64,000 nucleotides of DNA from Pseudomonadota bacterium. GTDB lineage: Bacteria > Pseudomonadota > Alphaproteobacteria > Rhizobiales > Beijerinckiaceae. Made by a program: the position numbers and the translations under genes. Below are positions 42,077 to 51,241 of the stretch, piece by piece (positions within the stretch are counted from its first letter, which is position 1; each line of letters begins with the position of its first letter). The stretch is taken from positions 17,822 to 81,821 of the forward strand of contig JAEWKH010000049.1 of the NCBI GenBank assembly GCA_023386155.1, given 5' to 3'. The notes below the pieces were generated by a model that made no database searches, was not told where the DNA came from, and worked only from the letters and a program-made list of their open reading frames with translations.

Positions 42077-42724
42077 ATGTTCGACACTTTCGCCGCCCTG
42101 CTCGACTGGTTCGGGATCGTCGTTTTCGCGACCACTGGGGCACTGGTCGCCTCGCGCAAGCAGATGGATGTGGTCGGCTTCGTCATGCTCGGGACGGCAA
42201 CCGGGATCGGCGGCGGAACGATCCGCGACATGCTCATCAACTCACTTCCGGTCTTCTGGGTGCGGGAGCCTGCCTATCTGGTAACCTGTGTTCTGGTTTC
42301 CTGCGCGGCATTCTTCCTTGCCCACATTCCGCAATCGCGGCTCAGGCTCCTGCTGTGGTGCGATGCGGTCGGCATGGCTCTGTTTGCAGTCACCGGAGCC
42401 GAGAAGGCACTGCTGGTCGAGGCCAGCCCCATCGTGGCCGTCGCGATGGGCGTGATCACCGCCACATTCGGAGGCGTCGTCAGGGACGTGCTCGGCGGCG
42501 AGAGCCCTGTCATCCTCAGCCGCGAGATCTATGTGTCGGCCGCCTTGAGCGGAGCGGCGATTTTCGTCGCCTTGGCGCTGGCCGACATCTCACGCGAATA
42601 TGCGCTCGCCGGGGGATTCCTAGCCGCGGTTGCGATCCGAGCTGCCGCGCTGCAGTGGGACTGGTCTCTGCCACGCTACCGGCCGCGGCCCGGACGCACA
42701 CGGGACGAGATCGATCCCCGTTGA
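42077..42724 (+). CDS. TRIC/UPF0126-family membrane channel protein
   Basis: The 215-residue protein has about seven helices in two homologous halves, each with the family glycine motif: GIGGGTIRDMLI and ATFGGVVRDVLGG. Members resemble trimeric intracellular cation channels and conduct K+ or other cations; some are linked to glycine or organic solute transport. It follows the PBP gene by 62 bases on the same strand. A glycine link is interesting because a glycine riboswitch lies 2.9 kb upstream, but this is speculative. Confidence 0.85.
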   Translation: MFDTFAALLDWFGIVVFATTGALVASRKQMDVVGFVMLGTATGIGGGTIRDMLINSLPVFWVREPAYLVTCVLVSCAAFFLAHIPQSRLRLLLWCDAVGMALFAVTGAEKALLVEASPIVAVAMGVITATFGGVVRDVLGGESPVILSREIYVSAALSGAAIFVALALADISREYALAGGFLAAVAIRAAALQWDWSLPRYRPRPGRTRDEIDPR

Positions 42725-42900
42725 CCTGCTGACACGGCCTCGGGCTCGGCCCGCGTCCGCGCTTTACAATCCCCGGCGAGCCAGCCGACCGGAATGTTGT
42801 AACCGTCTCGAAGAGTGCAACAGGGTCTCTCACCCAAAGTTGCAATACCCGGGGGCCGGATCTATGTCCAATCCACACATGGTGACGCGGAACTCGAATC

Positions 42901-44412
42901 ATGGCTGACGGCTCTCGGGTCTTGGACCCTACCCTGCGCAACAGAATCATGACGTCCGATGAAGCGGCGTCCCTCATCTGGTCGGGCGCGAATGTCGGGA
43001 TGAGCGGCTTCACCGGCGCAGGCTATCCGAAGGAAGTTCCCCTCGCTTTGGCGCGGCGCATTACGGCTGCGCATGAGCGCGGCGAGCCGTTCAGGATCGG
43101 GGTCTGGACCGGCGCTTCGACCGCCCCGGAACTCGACGGCGCCCTTGCTAAGGTCGACGGGATCGAAATGCGCCTGCCCTACCAGTCGGACCCGACCTGT
43201 CGCCAGCGCATCAATGCCGGCCAGATGGATTACATCGACATTCACCTGTCGCATGTCGGCCAGTTCGTATGGTTCGGTTTCCTCGGGCATCTTGACGTCG
43301 CCGTGATCGAGGTCGCGGCAGCCTTCGATGGAGGACGCCTCCTTCCCGCCTCGTCCATCGGGAACAACAAGACATGGCTCGACCAGGCCGACAAGATCAT
43401 TCTCGAGGTGAACCACCGGCATAGCCTCAGCCTGGAGGGAATGCACGACATCTACTACGGCACACGTCTGCCGCCGCATCGCCAGCCCATTCCGCTGACG
43501 CATCCGAGCGACCGCATCGGAACCCCGTATCTCACATGCGACCCCGACAAGATCGTCGCAATCGTCGAGACGAACCAGCCGGACCGAAACACCACCTTTG
43601 CCTTGCCGGACGAGAATTCGCAGCTCATCGCCGGCCATGTGATCGAGTTCCTGCAGCATGAGGTCAGGAAGGGGCGCCTGCCGAACACCCTTCTGCCCCT
43701 GCAATCCGGTGTCGGCAACGTGGCGAATGCCGTGTTCGCGGGTTTGAAGGACAGCCCGTTCGAGAATCTCACAGCCTATACGGAAGTGCTCCAGGACGGC
43801 ATGCTCGACCTGCTTGCGGACGGCAAGCTGACCTTCGCGTCGGCCACGGCCCTGTCGCTGAGCCATGAGGCTCTGGCGCGCTTCGAAGCCGGCATCGAGG
43901 ATTTCCGCAAGAAGATCGTCCTGCGCTCGCAGGAGATCAGCAACCACCCCGAGGTCATTCGCCGGCTTGGGGTGATTGCGATGAATGGAATGATAGAAGC
44001 CGACATCTACGGCAACGTGAACTCCACCCATGTGATGGGATCGAGCATCATGAACGGGATTGGTGGCTCCGGCGACTTCGCGCGGAACGCGTTCATTTCG
44101 TTCTTCATGACGCCCTCGGTTGCGAAAGGCGGAGCGATCTCGTGCATCGTTCCCATGGTCACTCATGTCGATCATACCGAGCACGACGTTCAGGTCATCG
44201 TGACGGAGCAGGGCCTTGCCGATCTGCGGGGCCTAGCGCCCCGGCAGCGGGCTCGCCTCATCATCGAGAAGTGCGCTCACCCACACTTCCGTCCTGCGTT
44301 GGAAGACTACTTCGAACGGGCCATGAAGGAAGCACCGGGCCGGCACACGCCGCACTTGCTGGATGAGGCGCTAAGCTGGCACTCGCGCTACCTTCGGCAC
44401 GGTTCGATGTAG
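42901..44412 (+). CDS. Acetyl-CoA hydrolase/succinate CoA-transferase family protein
   Basis: The 503-residue cytosolic enzyme belongs to the SCACT/Cat1 group, which moves CoA between acetate and succinate or similar acids. N-terminal motif GMSGFTGAGYPKEVPLAL, central PLQSGVGNVANAVFAGL, and the region NGMIEADIYGNVNSTHVMG holding the presumed catalytic glutamate and the glycine loop. The length fits. It stands alone downstream of a 176-base gap, with the COG3964 amidohydrolase gene convergent to its 3' end. Confidence 0.9.
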   Translation: MADGSRVLDPTLRNRIMTSDEAASLIWSGANVGMSGFTGAGYPKEVPLALARRITAAHERGEPFRIGVWTGASTAPELDGALAKVDGIEMRLPYQSDPTCRQRINAGQMDYIDIHLSHVGQFVWFGFLGHLDVAVIEVAAAFDGGRLLPASSIGNNKTWLDQADKIILEVNHRHSLSLEGMHDIYYGTRLPPHRQPIPLTHPSDRIGTPYLTCDPDKIVAIVETNQPDRNTTFALPDENSQLIAGHVIEFLQHEVRKGRLPNTLLPLQSGVGNVANAVFAGLKDSPFENLTAYTEVLQDGMLDLLADGKLTFASATALSLSHEALARFEAGIEDFRKKIVLRSQEISNHPEVIRRLGVIAMNGMIEADIYGNVNSTHVMGSSIMNGIGGSGDFARNAFISFFMTPSVAKGGAISCIVPMVTHVDHTEHDVQVIVTEQGLADLRGLAPRQRARLIIEKCAHPHFRPALEDYFERAMKEAPGRHTPHLLDEALSWHSRYLRHGSM

Positions 44413-44443
44413 ATCGCGGGAGAACCTGTCTCGAGGCCGGACA

Positions 44444-45577
44444 TCAGCTTCGGTGCCACATGGTGCCGCCGATTACGACACCACGCGAAGCGAGGCGCAG
44501 GCGCCCGGTCAATTCGGCGTTCACCGAATCCCTATAGGTGAACCGCCCCTCCTCCAGCGCCAGCAGGGTGGCATCGCCCGCGCTCCCGGGCTTGAAGGTG
44601 CCAAGATCCGGACGCTGCAGGGCCGCGGCTGGACGCTCGGTCGCCGCACGGATCACCTCGGTGAGCGGCATGCCCAGGCAGACGAACTTCGACATGGTAG
44701 TGGCAAGATCGAAGGCGGGACCATCGATGCAAAGGGCGTGCACGTCGCTTGATATGCAATCTGGCATGAACCCATTGTCGAGCATGACGCGTGCCGTGTC
44801 GAACGAGAAGGACCCCATGCCATGGCCGATATCGAAGATGATGCCCCGCTCCCGTGCCTCCGCGACCGCCGGATGGACCTTGCGGTCCGATGTCGCTGGC
44901 GTGTTCGGGAATGGTCGGAAGGAATGAGTCAGGATGTCGCCCGCTCGCATCCGGGCCAGCACTTCCGGCAGGGTTGGAGGCGGCACGTCGATATGCACCA
45001 TCATTGGCATGCCCACCTGTTCGGCAACCTGTCGGGCGATGTCGAGCGGCACGAGCCCCGAATTGCCTGACGCGTTGAAGCCGACACGCACCTTGATGCC
45101 GACGAGCGTATCCCGATGCGCCTGCGCGACCTCGACGGCATCGAGAGGCGCCATGAGCCGGAGGTCGCCGCTCTCGCCGACCATGACTCGCTTCGAGAAG
45201 CCGTATATGCCGGCGAAGGAAACGTTGAGGTACGCGAGGATCCGCACCGGCGAAGGGCGGATGACATGCTCCAGGAAGCCTCGGTAGTTACCCGGCCCTG
45301 CGCTGCCGGTATCGGCGACCGTGGTGCAGCCGCCTCGGGCGAGGACGAGCGGATCTACCCCAAGGGATGTCCCACCCCAATAGACATGCGTATGCAAGTC
45401 GATGAGCCCCGGCGTGACGACAAGGCCTGCGGCGTCCTCGACGACGAGGGCGTCGGCGGCGAGATCGTCCCCGATTGCCGCCACTCGACCATCCGCAAAG
45501 GCGACGTCGGTCACCCGGTCGATGGATTGCGACGGATCGACGACTCGGCCACCCCGCAGAACGAGATCAAACGTCAT
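44444..45577 (-). CDS. COG3964-type amidohydrolase
   Basis: The 377-residue enzyme of the amidohydrolase superfamily has binuclear-metal motifs: DLHTHVYWGG (two His), GIKVRVG (bridging Lys), VHIDVPP and THSFRP (His), and SSDVHALCIDGP (Asp). This is the pattern of COG3964, whose characterised members hydrolyse acetyl-mandelate or N-acetyl amino acids (recalled knowledge), not dihydroorotate. ATG 45577 is backed by AGAGGAGG. It overlaps nagA by 11 bases and ends the amino-sugar operon. In this context an N-acyl group on a sugar-derived acid could be the substrate; this is inference. Confidence 0.85.
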   Translation of the reverse strand: MTFDLVLRGGRVVDPSQSIDRVTDVAFADGRVAAIGDDLAADALVVEDAAGLVVTPGLIDLHTHVYWGGTSLGVDPLVLARGGCTTVADTGSAGPGNYRGFLEHVIRPSPVRILAYLNVSFAGIYGFSKRVMVGESGDLRLMAPLDAVEVAQAHRDTLVGIKVRVGFNASGNSGLVPLDIARQVAEQVGMPMMVHIDVPPPTLPEVLARMRAGDILTHSFRPFPNTPATSDRKVHPAVAEARERGIIFDIGHGMGSFSFDTARVMLDNGFMPDCISSDVHALCIDGPAFDLATTMSKFVCLGMPLTEVIRAATERPAAALQRPDLGTFKPGSAGDATLLALEEGRFTYRDSVNAELTGRLRLASRGVVIGGTMWHRS

Positions 45578-46616
45578 GGTCGTGGGGCCTCCTCTTGCCC
45601 TTATAGCGGCGCTCGATGTCGCCAATCGTGACAGCGAGAGGATAAAGGTCATCAGACCAGAGCACCTCACCGCTCGGCCGAGCCGCTGCCAGTGTCTCGA
45701 TCGCTGCGGCCATCATCCGAGATGGATTGTCGGATGCCATCGACATGGCTTCACGGGCCGTGACGAATCCCCAGCCAACAAGGTTGCGCACAGCCTGATC
45801 GAGGACCAGCGCCGAGCCGGCGAGATATCGGCTGCCCGGCAAGCGCACCGACCCGTCCGGAGCGTGCTTGACCGTCTCGCCGGCAAAAGGATAGAGACCG
45901 GGTGCGGCACCGGCAGCGGACACCGCATCGCTCACGAGGATCGACCGCTCAACCCCCTTCGCCTTGAGCAGGGTCTTGAGGGCAAGCGGCGGCAGATGAA
46001 TGCCGTCTGCTATGAAACTTGCCGACAGCCTGTCCTCTGCCAGTTGCGCGAAAAGTGGATTGTCGAGCTTCGGCAGAAACTGCGGCAACCCGTTGCCGAG
46101 ATGTGTCGAAAGGCATGCCCCTGCGCCGGCGGCGGCTGCAACCGTCTCGAAACCCGCGGCGGAATGGCCGATGGCGACGACGCGCGCCCCTGCCCTCATG
46201 GACCGGATGAAAGCCACGCTGCCTTCAAGCTCCGGGGCGATTGTCACGAGCAGAATCGGACGCACGAGCATCCGGCTCAGTCGCTCGATGAGGGATGCAT
46301 CGGGTGATCGCATCGCTTCAGGCGGGTGACACCCGGCGTAACCGTCGCCTGGATTGAGGAAAGGTCCTTCGAGGTGATAGCCCGGTACCATGAGAGGGCC
46401 GAGCCGGCTTCGTGAAACGGCCCGGTCCAGAGCGGAGAAACGGGCTTCGAGCACGTCGTCCGAAGCGGTGATCAAGGTCGGCAGGCAGGCTGTGACGCCG
46501 GTGGCAAGCATCGCCTCAAGGGCGTGATCGAGACCATCGGCATCGATGGCCTCGCTATTGAAGTCGACGCCTGCGAAGCCGTTGACTTGAAGGTCGAAGA
46601 GCCCGCCCGTTCGCAT
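45567..46616 (-). CDS. nagA: N-acetylglucosamine-6-phosphate deacetylase
   Basis: NagA removes the acetyl group from GlcNAc 6-phosphate to give glucosamine 6-phosphate. The 349-residue protein has HLEGPFLNPGDGYAGCHPPE (metal/substrate loop), AIGHSAAGF, CLSTHLGNGLPQF and the catalytic Asp region ILVSDAVSAAG. The first metal motif of typical NagA (HxH near the N-terminus) is absent; the chain begins DLQVNGFAGVDFN, so it is a one-metal form as in many NagAs. ATG 46616 is eight bases after the NagB-like gene; a longer frame to 46742 lies inside that gene. Confidence 0.9.
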   Translation of the reverse strand: MRTGGLFDLQVNGFAGVDFNSEAIDADGLDHALEAMLATGVTACLPTLITASDDVLEARFSALDRAVSRSRLGPLMVPGYHLEGPFLNPGDGYAGCHPPEAMRSPDASLIERLSRMLVRPILLVTIAPELEGSVAFIRSMRAGARVVAIGHSAAGFETVAAAAGAGACLSTHLGNGLPQFLPKLDNPLFAQLAEDRLSASFIADGIHLPPLALKTLLKAKGVERSILVSDAVSAAGAAPGLYPFAGETVKHAPDGSVRLPGSRYLAGSALVLDQAVRNLVGWGFVTAREAMSMASDNPSRMMAAAIETLAAARPSGEVLWSDDLYPLAVTIGDIERRYKGKRRPHDHDV

Positions 46617-46623
46617 TCCGGCC

Positions 46624-47373
46624 TCAGCTTGTCCGGTGAGACAGGAGCGCCGCGGCGGGCGGATCGACATAGAGGCTACAGCGCGGATGGCGCTGCAGCA
46701 CCGAAGCCGGGTAATCGGGACCGACCGCGCCCTCGACGGCATTCCTCACGGCGACCGCCTTGCGGGCATCGGGAACGCACAGGATGATGCGCTCGCTCTT
46801 CAGGATCTGGCGGATGCTCATGGAGATGGCCTGTTCGGGAACGGACTCGAGGTCCGGGAACCAACCTTCGCCGAGCTGCTGCCGCCGGCATGCCTCGTCG
46901 AGCGTGACAACGATGTAGGGATCGTCGACCTCGAAATCGGCCGGCGGATCGTTGAAAGCGAGATGGCAGTTCTCGCCAATTCCCGCAAAGCATACGGCTA
47001 TGCGATGTCCCGCGATCAGCCCGTTCAGCCGGGAGACCTCGCCCCCGAGATCGGCAGCATCGCCCTCGATGGATACGAAATTCCGGAGTGCCGGAACACG
47101 CGCGACGAAGCGCTCCCTGAGATACCGCCGGAAACTCGCCCCATGGGTCGGCGGCAGACCAACGTATTCATCGAGGTGGAAAACCGTGACCTTCGGCCAG
47201 TCGATTCCCTCCTCGTTCACCAGCGCGTCGAGCATCTCGAACTGGCTCGCGCCCGTGGCGAGGATGATCGTGCACGCGCCATCCCGGGCGAGCGCCTCTC
47301 TTATGGCCTTGCCACCTTCGACTGCCGCGCGGGCACCAAGCGTTCTCTTGTCGGGTTCGATGCAGATGTCCAT
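46624..47373 (-). CDS. NagB-like glucosamine-6-phosphate deaminase/isomerase
   Basis: The 249-residue protein resembles NagB, which converts glucosamine 6-phosphate to fructose 6-phosphate and ammonia. It has the phosphate loop LATGASQFEML, the base motif VFHLDEYVGLP and GIGENCHLAFNDPP. Compared with E. coli NagB GVGNDGHIAFNE, the position of Asp141 is Asn and Glu148 is Asp, a variant seen in NagB-like relatives; the activity is probably deaminase or isomerase but the exact substrate may differ. It lies eight bases after the permease gene and just ahead of nagA. Confidence 0.85.
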   Translation of the reverse strand: MDICIEPDKRTLGARAAVEGGKAIREALARDGACTIILATGASQFEMLDALVNEEGIDWPKVTVFHLDEYVGLPPTHGASFRRYLRERFVARVPALRNFVSIEGDAADLGGEVSRLNGLIAGHRIAVCFAGIGENCHLAFNDPPADFEVDDPYIVVTLDEACRRQQLGEGWFPDLESVPEQAISMSIRQILKSERIILCVPDARKAVAVRNAVEGAVGPDYPASVLQRHPRCSLYVDPPAAALLSHRTS

Positions 47374-47381
47374 GTGGGCTC

Positions 47382-49019
47382 TTACAGCAGGGCTCGCTCG
47401 TCTCGCCCCATGAGGCGGAAGGCGATGTAGATGGCAGTGCTGCTCAGCACGAGAAGCACGGTGGAAAGCGCGGCGGCGGTACCGTAATCGCCATCGTTGA
47501 TCGCGATATAGATCCGCACCGGCATGGTGGCGGTGCTGCCCACATAGAGAACGAGGGATGAAGACAGCTCGTTGATGGCCGTGACGAAGCTGAGCATGCC
47601 GCCTGCCACGATGCCCGGCAGGATGAGAGGCACCGTCACCTTCATGAACGCTTTTGCGGGACTGTAGCCCAGCGAGATCGCGGCCTCCTCCATGCTCGGG
47701 CTGACCTGCCGCAGGGCGGAGGCCGAGGAGCGGACGGAATAAGGAAGTCGCCGGATGAAGATCGACAGGATGATAATGACCGCAGTCCCGGTCAGCGCCA
47801 GGGGCGGAGAGTTGAACGCGGCCACGAAGGCGATGCCCACCACGATACCGGGCATCACATAGGGCACCATGAGTGTCGCGTCGAGAAGGGAGTTGTTGAA
47901 GCTCATCTTCCGCGCCACGAGACAACCGATGAGCGTTCCGATCGTCACGATCAATGCCACTGTCGAGAAAGAGAACACCAGCGAGTTCTGCACCACATCC
48001 GCAAGATTATAGAGAATGCGACGGTAGCTATCGAGGCCGAAGCCAGGATGGAAGACCGGACCGCTCGTGCGCCGGACGGAGTAGATCGCCGCGATGAACG
48101 CGGGCATCGCCCCGATCAGAGCAATGGTGTAAACGACCACGTGAGCAGCGACGTTCCGGAACCCGGTGAGCTTCTTCTTCATGGGCTTGTTGATGAGATT
48201 GCCATGATAGACGTTCCGGCGCGACATGTAGCGCTGCCCGAAGACGAAGAGCATGGACAGCATGATCAGCACGATGCTGATCGTGGTGGCCATGCTGAGA
48301 TTGCTCCCGACTTCTGCGGAATAGAGCGTGTAGGCCTCCGTTGCGAGCACGTTGAAGCCGCGCCCGATGAGCCGCGGCGTTCCGAAATCGGCGATCGAAT
48401 GGATCAGGGCCAGCAGTCCGCCAGCCGAGAGCGCGGGAAGAACCAGCGGGAACGAAATCTTCATGACGCGCTGGAATGGCGTGAGACCGAGACTTTCAGC
48501 CGCCTCCTCCAGGGAACGGTTGATGTTGGCGAGCGCGCCGGAGGCCAGAAGGTAAACGTAAGGATAGAACTTGAAGGAGAAGACGATGAGGATGCCCCAG
48601 AGGCCGAAGATCGGCGGGATGAAGATTCCCCATGACATCAGGGTCTGGCGGACCAGACCGCCGGATCCGAACAGCACGATCCAGGAATAGGCGCCGATGA
48701 AGGGCGGAGAGACCAAGGCGAGAATCGCGAGCAGCGAAACGATGCGGCTGCCGCGAATCTCGATGCGCGACATGCAGAATGCCATCGCACTGCCCAGCAC
48801 CAGGGAGCCGACAAGCCCACCGAACCCGACGATGAGCGTGTTGACGAAGGCGGCGCGGAAGCGCGGCGTTTCGACGAAACGGGCATAATTGGCCAGGGTG
48901 AGCTCCCCGGCCTGATCCTGGAGGCTCGACAGGAGCACCGACCCAAGCGGCACCACAAGGAGAACGGTCAGGATCAGCCAGGCAAAGATTGAAACAAGCG
49001 TCCAGAAGCTGATCCGCAT
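47382..49019 (-). CDS. ABC importer permease, double domain (AfuB/FbpB-like)
   Basis: The 545-residue membrane protein has about twelve helices and two permease domains in one chain, each with its own EAA loop: EEAAESLGLTPFQRVMKISFP (first, written partly) and MEEAAISLGYSPAKAFMKV (second). Such fused permeases occur with FbpABC iron and AfuABC hexose-phosphate importers. Its ATG overlaps the ATPase stop codon (TAATG). In an operon with nagB/nagA genes an amino-sugar phosphate is a likelier cargo than iron. Confidence 0.9.
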   Translation of the reverse strand: MRISFWTLVSIFAWLILTVLLVVPLGSVLLSSLQDQAGELTLANYARFVETPRFRAAFVNTLIVGFGGLVGSLVLGSAMAFCMSRIEIRGSRIVSLLAILALVSPPFIGAYSWIVLFGSGGLVRQTLMSWGIFIPPIFGLWGILIVFSFKFYPYVYLLASGALANINRSLEEAAESLGLTPFQRVMKISFPLVLPALSAGGLLALIHSIADFGTPRLIGRGFNVLATEAYTLYSAEVGSNLSMATTISIVLIMLSMLFVFGQRYMSRRNVYHGNLINKPMKKKLTGFRNVAAHVVVYTIALIGAMPAFIAAIYSVRRTSGPVFHPGFGLDSYRRILYNLADVVQNSLVFSFSTVALIVTIGTLIGCLVARKMSFNNSLLDATLMVPYVMPGIVVGIAFVAAFNSPPLALTGTAVIIILSIFIRRLPYSVRSSASALRQVSPSMEEAAISLGYSPAKAFMKVTVPLILPGIVAGGMLSFVTAINELSSSLVLYVGSTATMPVRIYIAINDGDYGTAAALSTVLLVLSSTAIYIAFRLMGRDERALL

Positions 49020-50077
49020 TAGCTGCTCCTGCCCTCAAGCCGCACGCCGTTGGAATCGAAGCTCAAGATGTCCTGGCGTCGGAATGCGAGTGAAATGGAA
49101 CTCCCACGTTCTATGCGCAGCGTCGGCGACGGATCGGCAAGCTGCACGACGATCTTTCCGGCAGGCGTCTCGGCAAGAACATGCGCCTCCCGCCCGAGAT
49201 AGGTGTACTTCTCGACCGTCCCGGCGAGGCGGACATCGTCAGAAGCGGCATCGCCTTGGTCAAGCCGGATATGCTCGGGACGGATCGCCCACCGGTGAAC
49301 CCGGCCTGCCCCCTGGTCGGACGTCATGCCGAGATGAGGAGCCGCCTCCCGGGGCAGCACGTTCATCGTGCCCACGAAGGAGGCAACGAATATCGTCCGT
49401 GGATCGGCGTAGATCTCCTGCGGGGTTCCAATCTGCTCGATGCGGCCTGCATTCATGACGCAGATGCGGTCGGAGATCGCGAGCGCTTCCTCCTGATCGT
49501 GCGTGACGTAGATGGCCGCGATGCCGATGCTCTTCTGGATGTCCCGGATCTCGTCGCGCAGGTCGATGCGCAGCTTCGCGTCGAGGTTGGAGAGGGGCTC
49601 GTCCATCAACAGGAGCTTCGGGCGGATCACCATGGCCCGGGCGAGGCCGATGCGCTGCTGCTGCCCGCCCGACAGGGCGGCCGGAAGACGAGCCGCGAGG
49701 GCGCCGAGCCGAACGGTGGCAAGGGCTTCGGCGACCCGGGCCGACGCTTCGGCGGCCGGGATCTTCCGGGCCTTGAGTCCAAAGGCGACATTCTCTGCCA
49801 CCGTCAGGTGGGGAAAGACGGCATAATCCTGGAACACCATGCCGATGTCGCGCTTGTGCGCAGGAATCGCGTCCAGCCCGACCCCTGCGAGGCCGATGCT
49901 GCCTGTCGTCAGGTCGGAGAAGCCGGCGATGGACCGCAGCAACGTGGTCTTTCCACAGCCGCTCGGCCCCAAAAGCGTGAAGAACTCGTTCCGTTCGACC
50001 GCGAACGATACCCCGTCGAGCGCACGCACCGAACCTCCGAACTGCTTGGAGGCATCCTTCACCGTCAGATAACTCAT
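49019..50077 (-). CDS. ABC importer ATP-binding protein (AfuC/FbpC-like)
   Basis: The 352-residue ATPase has Walker A GPSGCGKTTLLRS, signature ALSGGQQQRIGLARA, Walker B LLLMDEPLSNLD and HVTHDQEEALA, with a C-terminal TOBE domain. It is the first gene of the minus-strand operon and is read divergently from its own binding-protein gene (50205). ATG 50077 follows GGGGGGACG; the 22-residue longer frame to 50143 crosses the operator region and is unlikely. Confidence 0.9.
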   Translation of the reverse strand: MSYLTVKDASKQFGGSVRALDGVSFAVERNEFFTLLGPSGCGKTTLLRSIAGFSDLTTGSIGLAGVGLDAIPAHKRDIGMVFQDYAVFPHLTVAENVAFGLKARKIPAAEASARVAEALATVRLGALAARLPAALSGGQQQRIGLARAMVIRPKLLLMDEPLSNLDAKLRIDLRDEIRDIQKSIGIAAIYVTHDQEEALAISDRICVMNAGRIEQIGTPQEIYADPRTIFVASFVGTMNVLPREAAPHLGMTSDQGAGRVHRWAIRPEHIRLDQGDAASDDVRLAGTVEKYTYLGREAHVLAETPAGKIVVQLADPSPTLRIERGSSISLAFRRQDILSFDSNGVRLEGRSS

Positions 50078-50107
50078 CGTCCCCCCGAGAACCCATTGCT
50101 CATCTGC

Positions 50108-50168
50108 TTTACAGCATAAGCAGGAGTGTTTACTTTGCAACATGCGGTCTTTGCATTTACAACATAAA
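50108..50168. promoter_or_regulatory. Triple direct repeat operator candidate in the divergent nag/ABC promoter
   Basis: Three related words, tttacagcataa (50108-50119), tttgcaacatg (50134-50144) and tttacaacataa (50156-50167), stand 26 and 22 bases apart, about two helix turns, in the 127-base gap between divergent genes. DeoR-type regulators bind tandem direct repeats like these, and a DeoR-type gene (51242) is two genes downstream. Confidence 0.55.
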
Positions 50169-50204
50169 GGCCGTTTCTGACGTCATCGAGTTCGGGAGGA
50201 ACGG

Positions 50205-51179
50205 ATGAAAGCGTTAACAGGCCTAATGGTCGCTGCCGTATCGGTAGTGGCCTTCACCGGAGCCGCGTCGGCCCAGGAAAAGGTCGTACTCTATACAGCC
50301 CACAAGACATCCCTCGTGCAGGCCCTCGCGCCTGTCTTCGAAAAAGAGACCGGCATCAAGACCGAGGTGATCCAGCTCGGCTCCAGCGAGGTTACCCGGC
50401 GCGTCCGCGCCGAGGCCAAGGCCCCGAAAGCCGACGTGATCTGGAGCACGACCGGCAGCCTGCTCACGGAGAATGCCGATCTGCTCGAGCCTTACAAGCC
50501 GAAAGATGCCGCCAGCATCGATCCGCGCTTCATCAAGAGCGCGGCTTGGACGCCGTACACGGCCGTGATCTACGTGCTCATGCAGAACACGCGCATGATC
50601 CCGGAAACGGAGACGCCGAAAACCCTTACCGACCTGGCCAATCCCAAGTGGAAGGCCAAGATCGCCTCTGCCAGGGCCGACAATTCCGGCTCGGCCTTCC
50701 AGCAGATGATGACGGTGCTGTCCGTCTTCGGGGACCAGGGGTGGAACAAGTACGGCGAGATCGCGAAGAACTTCGTGCTGACCGACAGCTCCGGATCGGT
50801 GCCGCGTTATGTAGCCGATGGCGAAGCTCCGCTGGGCCTCACGCTCGAGGACAACGCGCTCGAGTACAAGGTCGGCGGCGCGCCTATCAAGATCGCCTAT
50901 CTCGAGGACGGGACGACCGCCTCTCCGGATGGCGTCGCGCTTGTGAAGGGCGGCCCCAACGCGGAGAACGGCAAGAAGTTCATCGACTGGGCCCTCTCCA
51001 AGTCGACGCAGGAACTGCTCGTGAAGGAGGCCGGGCGCCGGTCCGTCCGGACGGACGTCTCGGGACCGGGCGACCTGCCCCCGCTCAGCAGCCTCAAGCT
51101 CGTCGAGCTGAAGACAATCGATGAGCTCGGCGGCACACAGGCGGTGCTCGACAAGTGGCGCAAGGCCGTCGGCCAGTAA
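50205..51179 (+). CDS. ABC importer binding protein (AfuA/Fe3+-binder-like)
   Basis: The 324-residue periplasmic protein has a signal peptide of about 23 residues (ending AASA before QEKVVLYTAHK). The mature chain has the pattern of the AfuA/FbpA/AEP-binding group: KTSLVQALAPVFEKETGIKT, VIWSTTGSLL, SGSAFQQMM. I do not see the paired tyrosines typical of ferric binders, though this was not aligned. Divergent from its ATPase/permease operon, followed by a hairpin and a DeoR-type gene. Confidence 0.85.
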   Translation: MKALTGLMVAAVSVVAFTGAASAQEKVVLYTAHKTSLVQALAPVFEKETGIKTEVIQLGSSEVTRRVRAEAKAPKADVIWSTTGSLLTENADLLEPYKPKDAASIDPRFIKSAAWTPYTAVIYVLMQNTRMIPETETPKTLTDLANPKWKAKIASARADNSGSAFQQMMTVLSVFGDQGWNKYGEIAKNFVLTDSSGSVPRYVADGEAPLGLTLEDNALEYKVGGAPIKIAYLEDGTTASPDGVALVKGGPNAENGKKFIDWALSKSTQELLVKEAGRRSVRTDVSGPGDLPPLSSLKLVELKTIDELGGTQAVLDKWRKAVGQ

Positions 51180-51187
51180 GCAACCTA

Positions 51188-51220
51188 GCGGCCGCGCCCA
51201 GGAGAGCGCGGCCGCCCTTC
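51188..51220 (+). terminator. Hairpin between binding-protein gene and DeoR gene
   Basis: A ten-base stem (gcggccgcgc, 51188-51197, with gcgcggccgc, 51206-51215) and eight-base loop is followed by ccttcctt. It is weaker than the 21841 hairpin but in the same position relative to a binding-protein gene, and would raise that protein over the regulator. Confidence 0.55.
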
Positions 51221-51241
51221 CTTCGAGAACCATCCAGAACC

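Noticed and set aside
44444..45577. Calling the amidohydrolase a dihydroorotase
   Set aside because: HTHVYWGG and SSDVHALCIDGP fit COG3964, which is not dihydroorotase, and no pyrimidine genes are nearby.
49019..51179. Annotation of the second ABC system as a ferric iron importer
   Set aside because: Family resemblance alone gives that label; the operon partners NagA and NagB-like point to phosphorylated amino sugars, so I left the ligand open.
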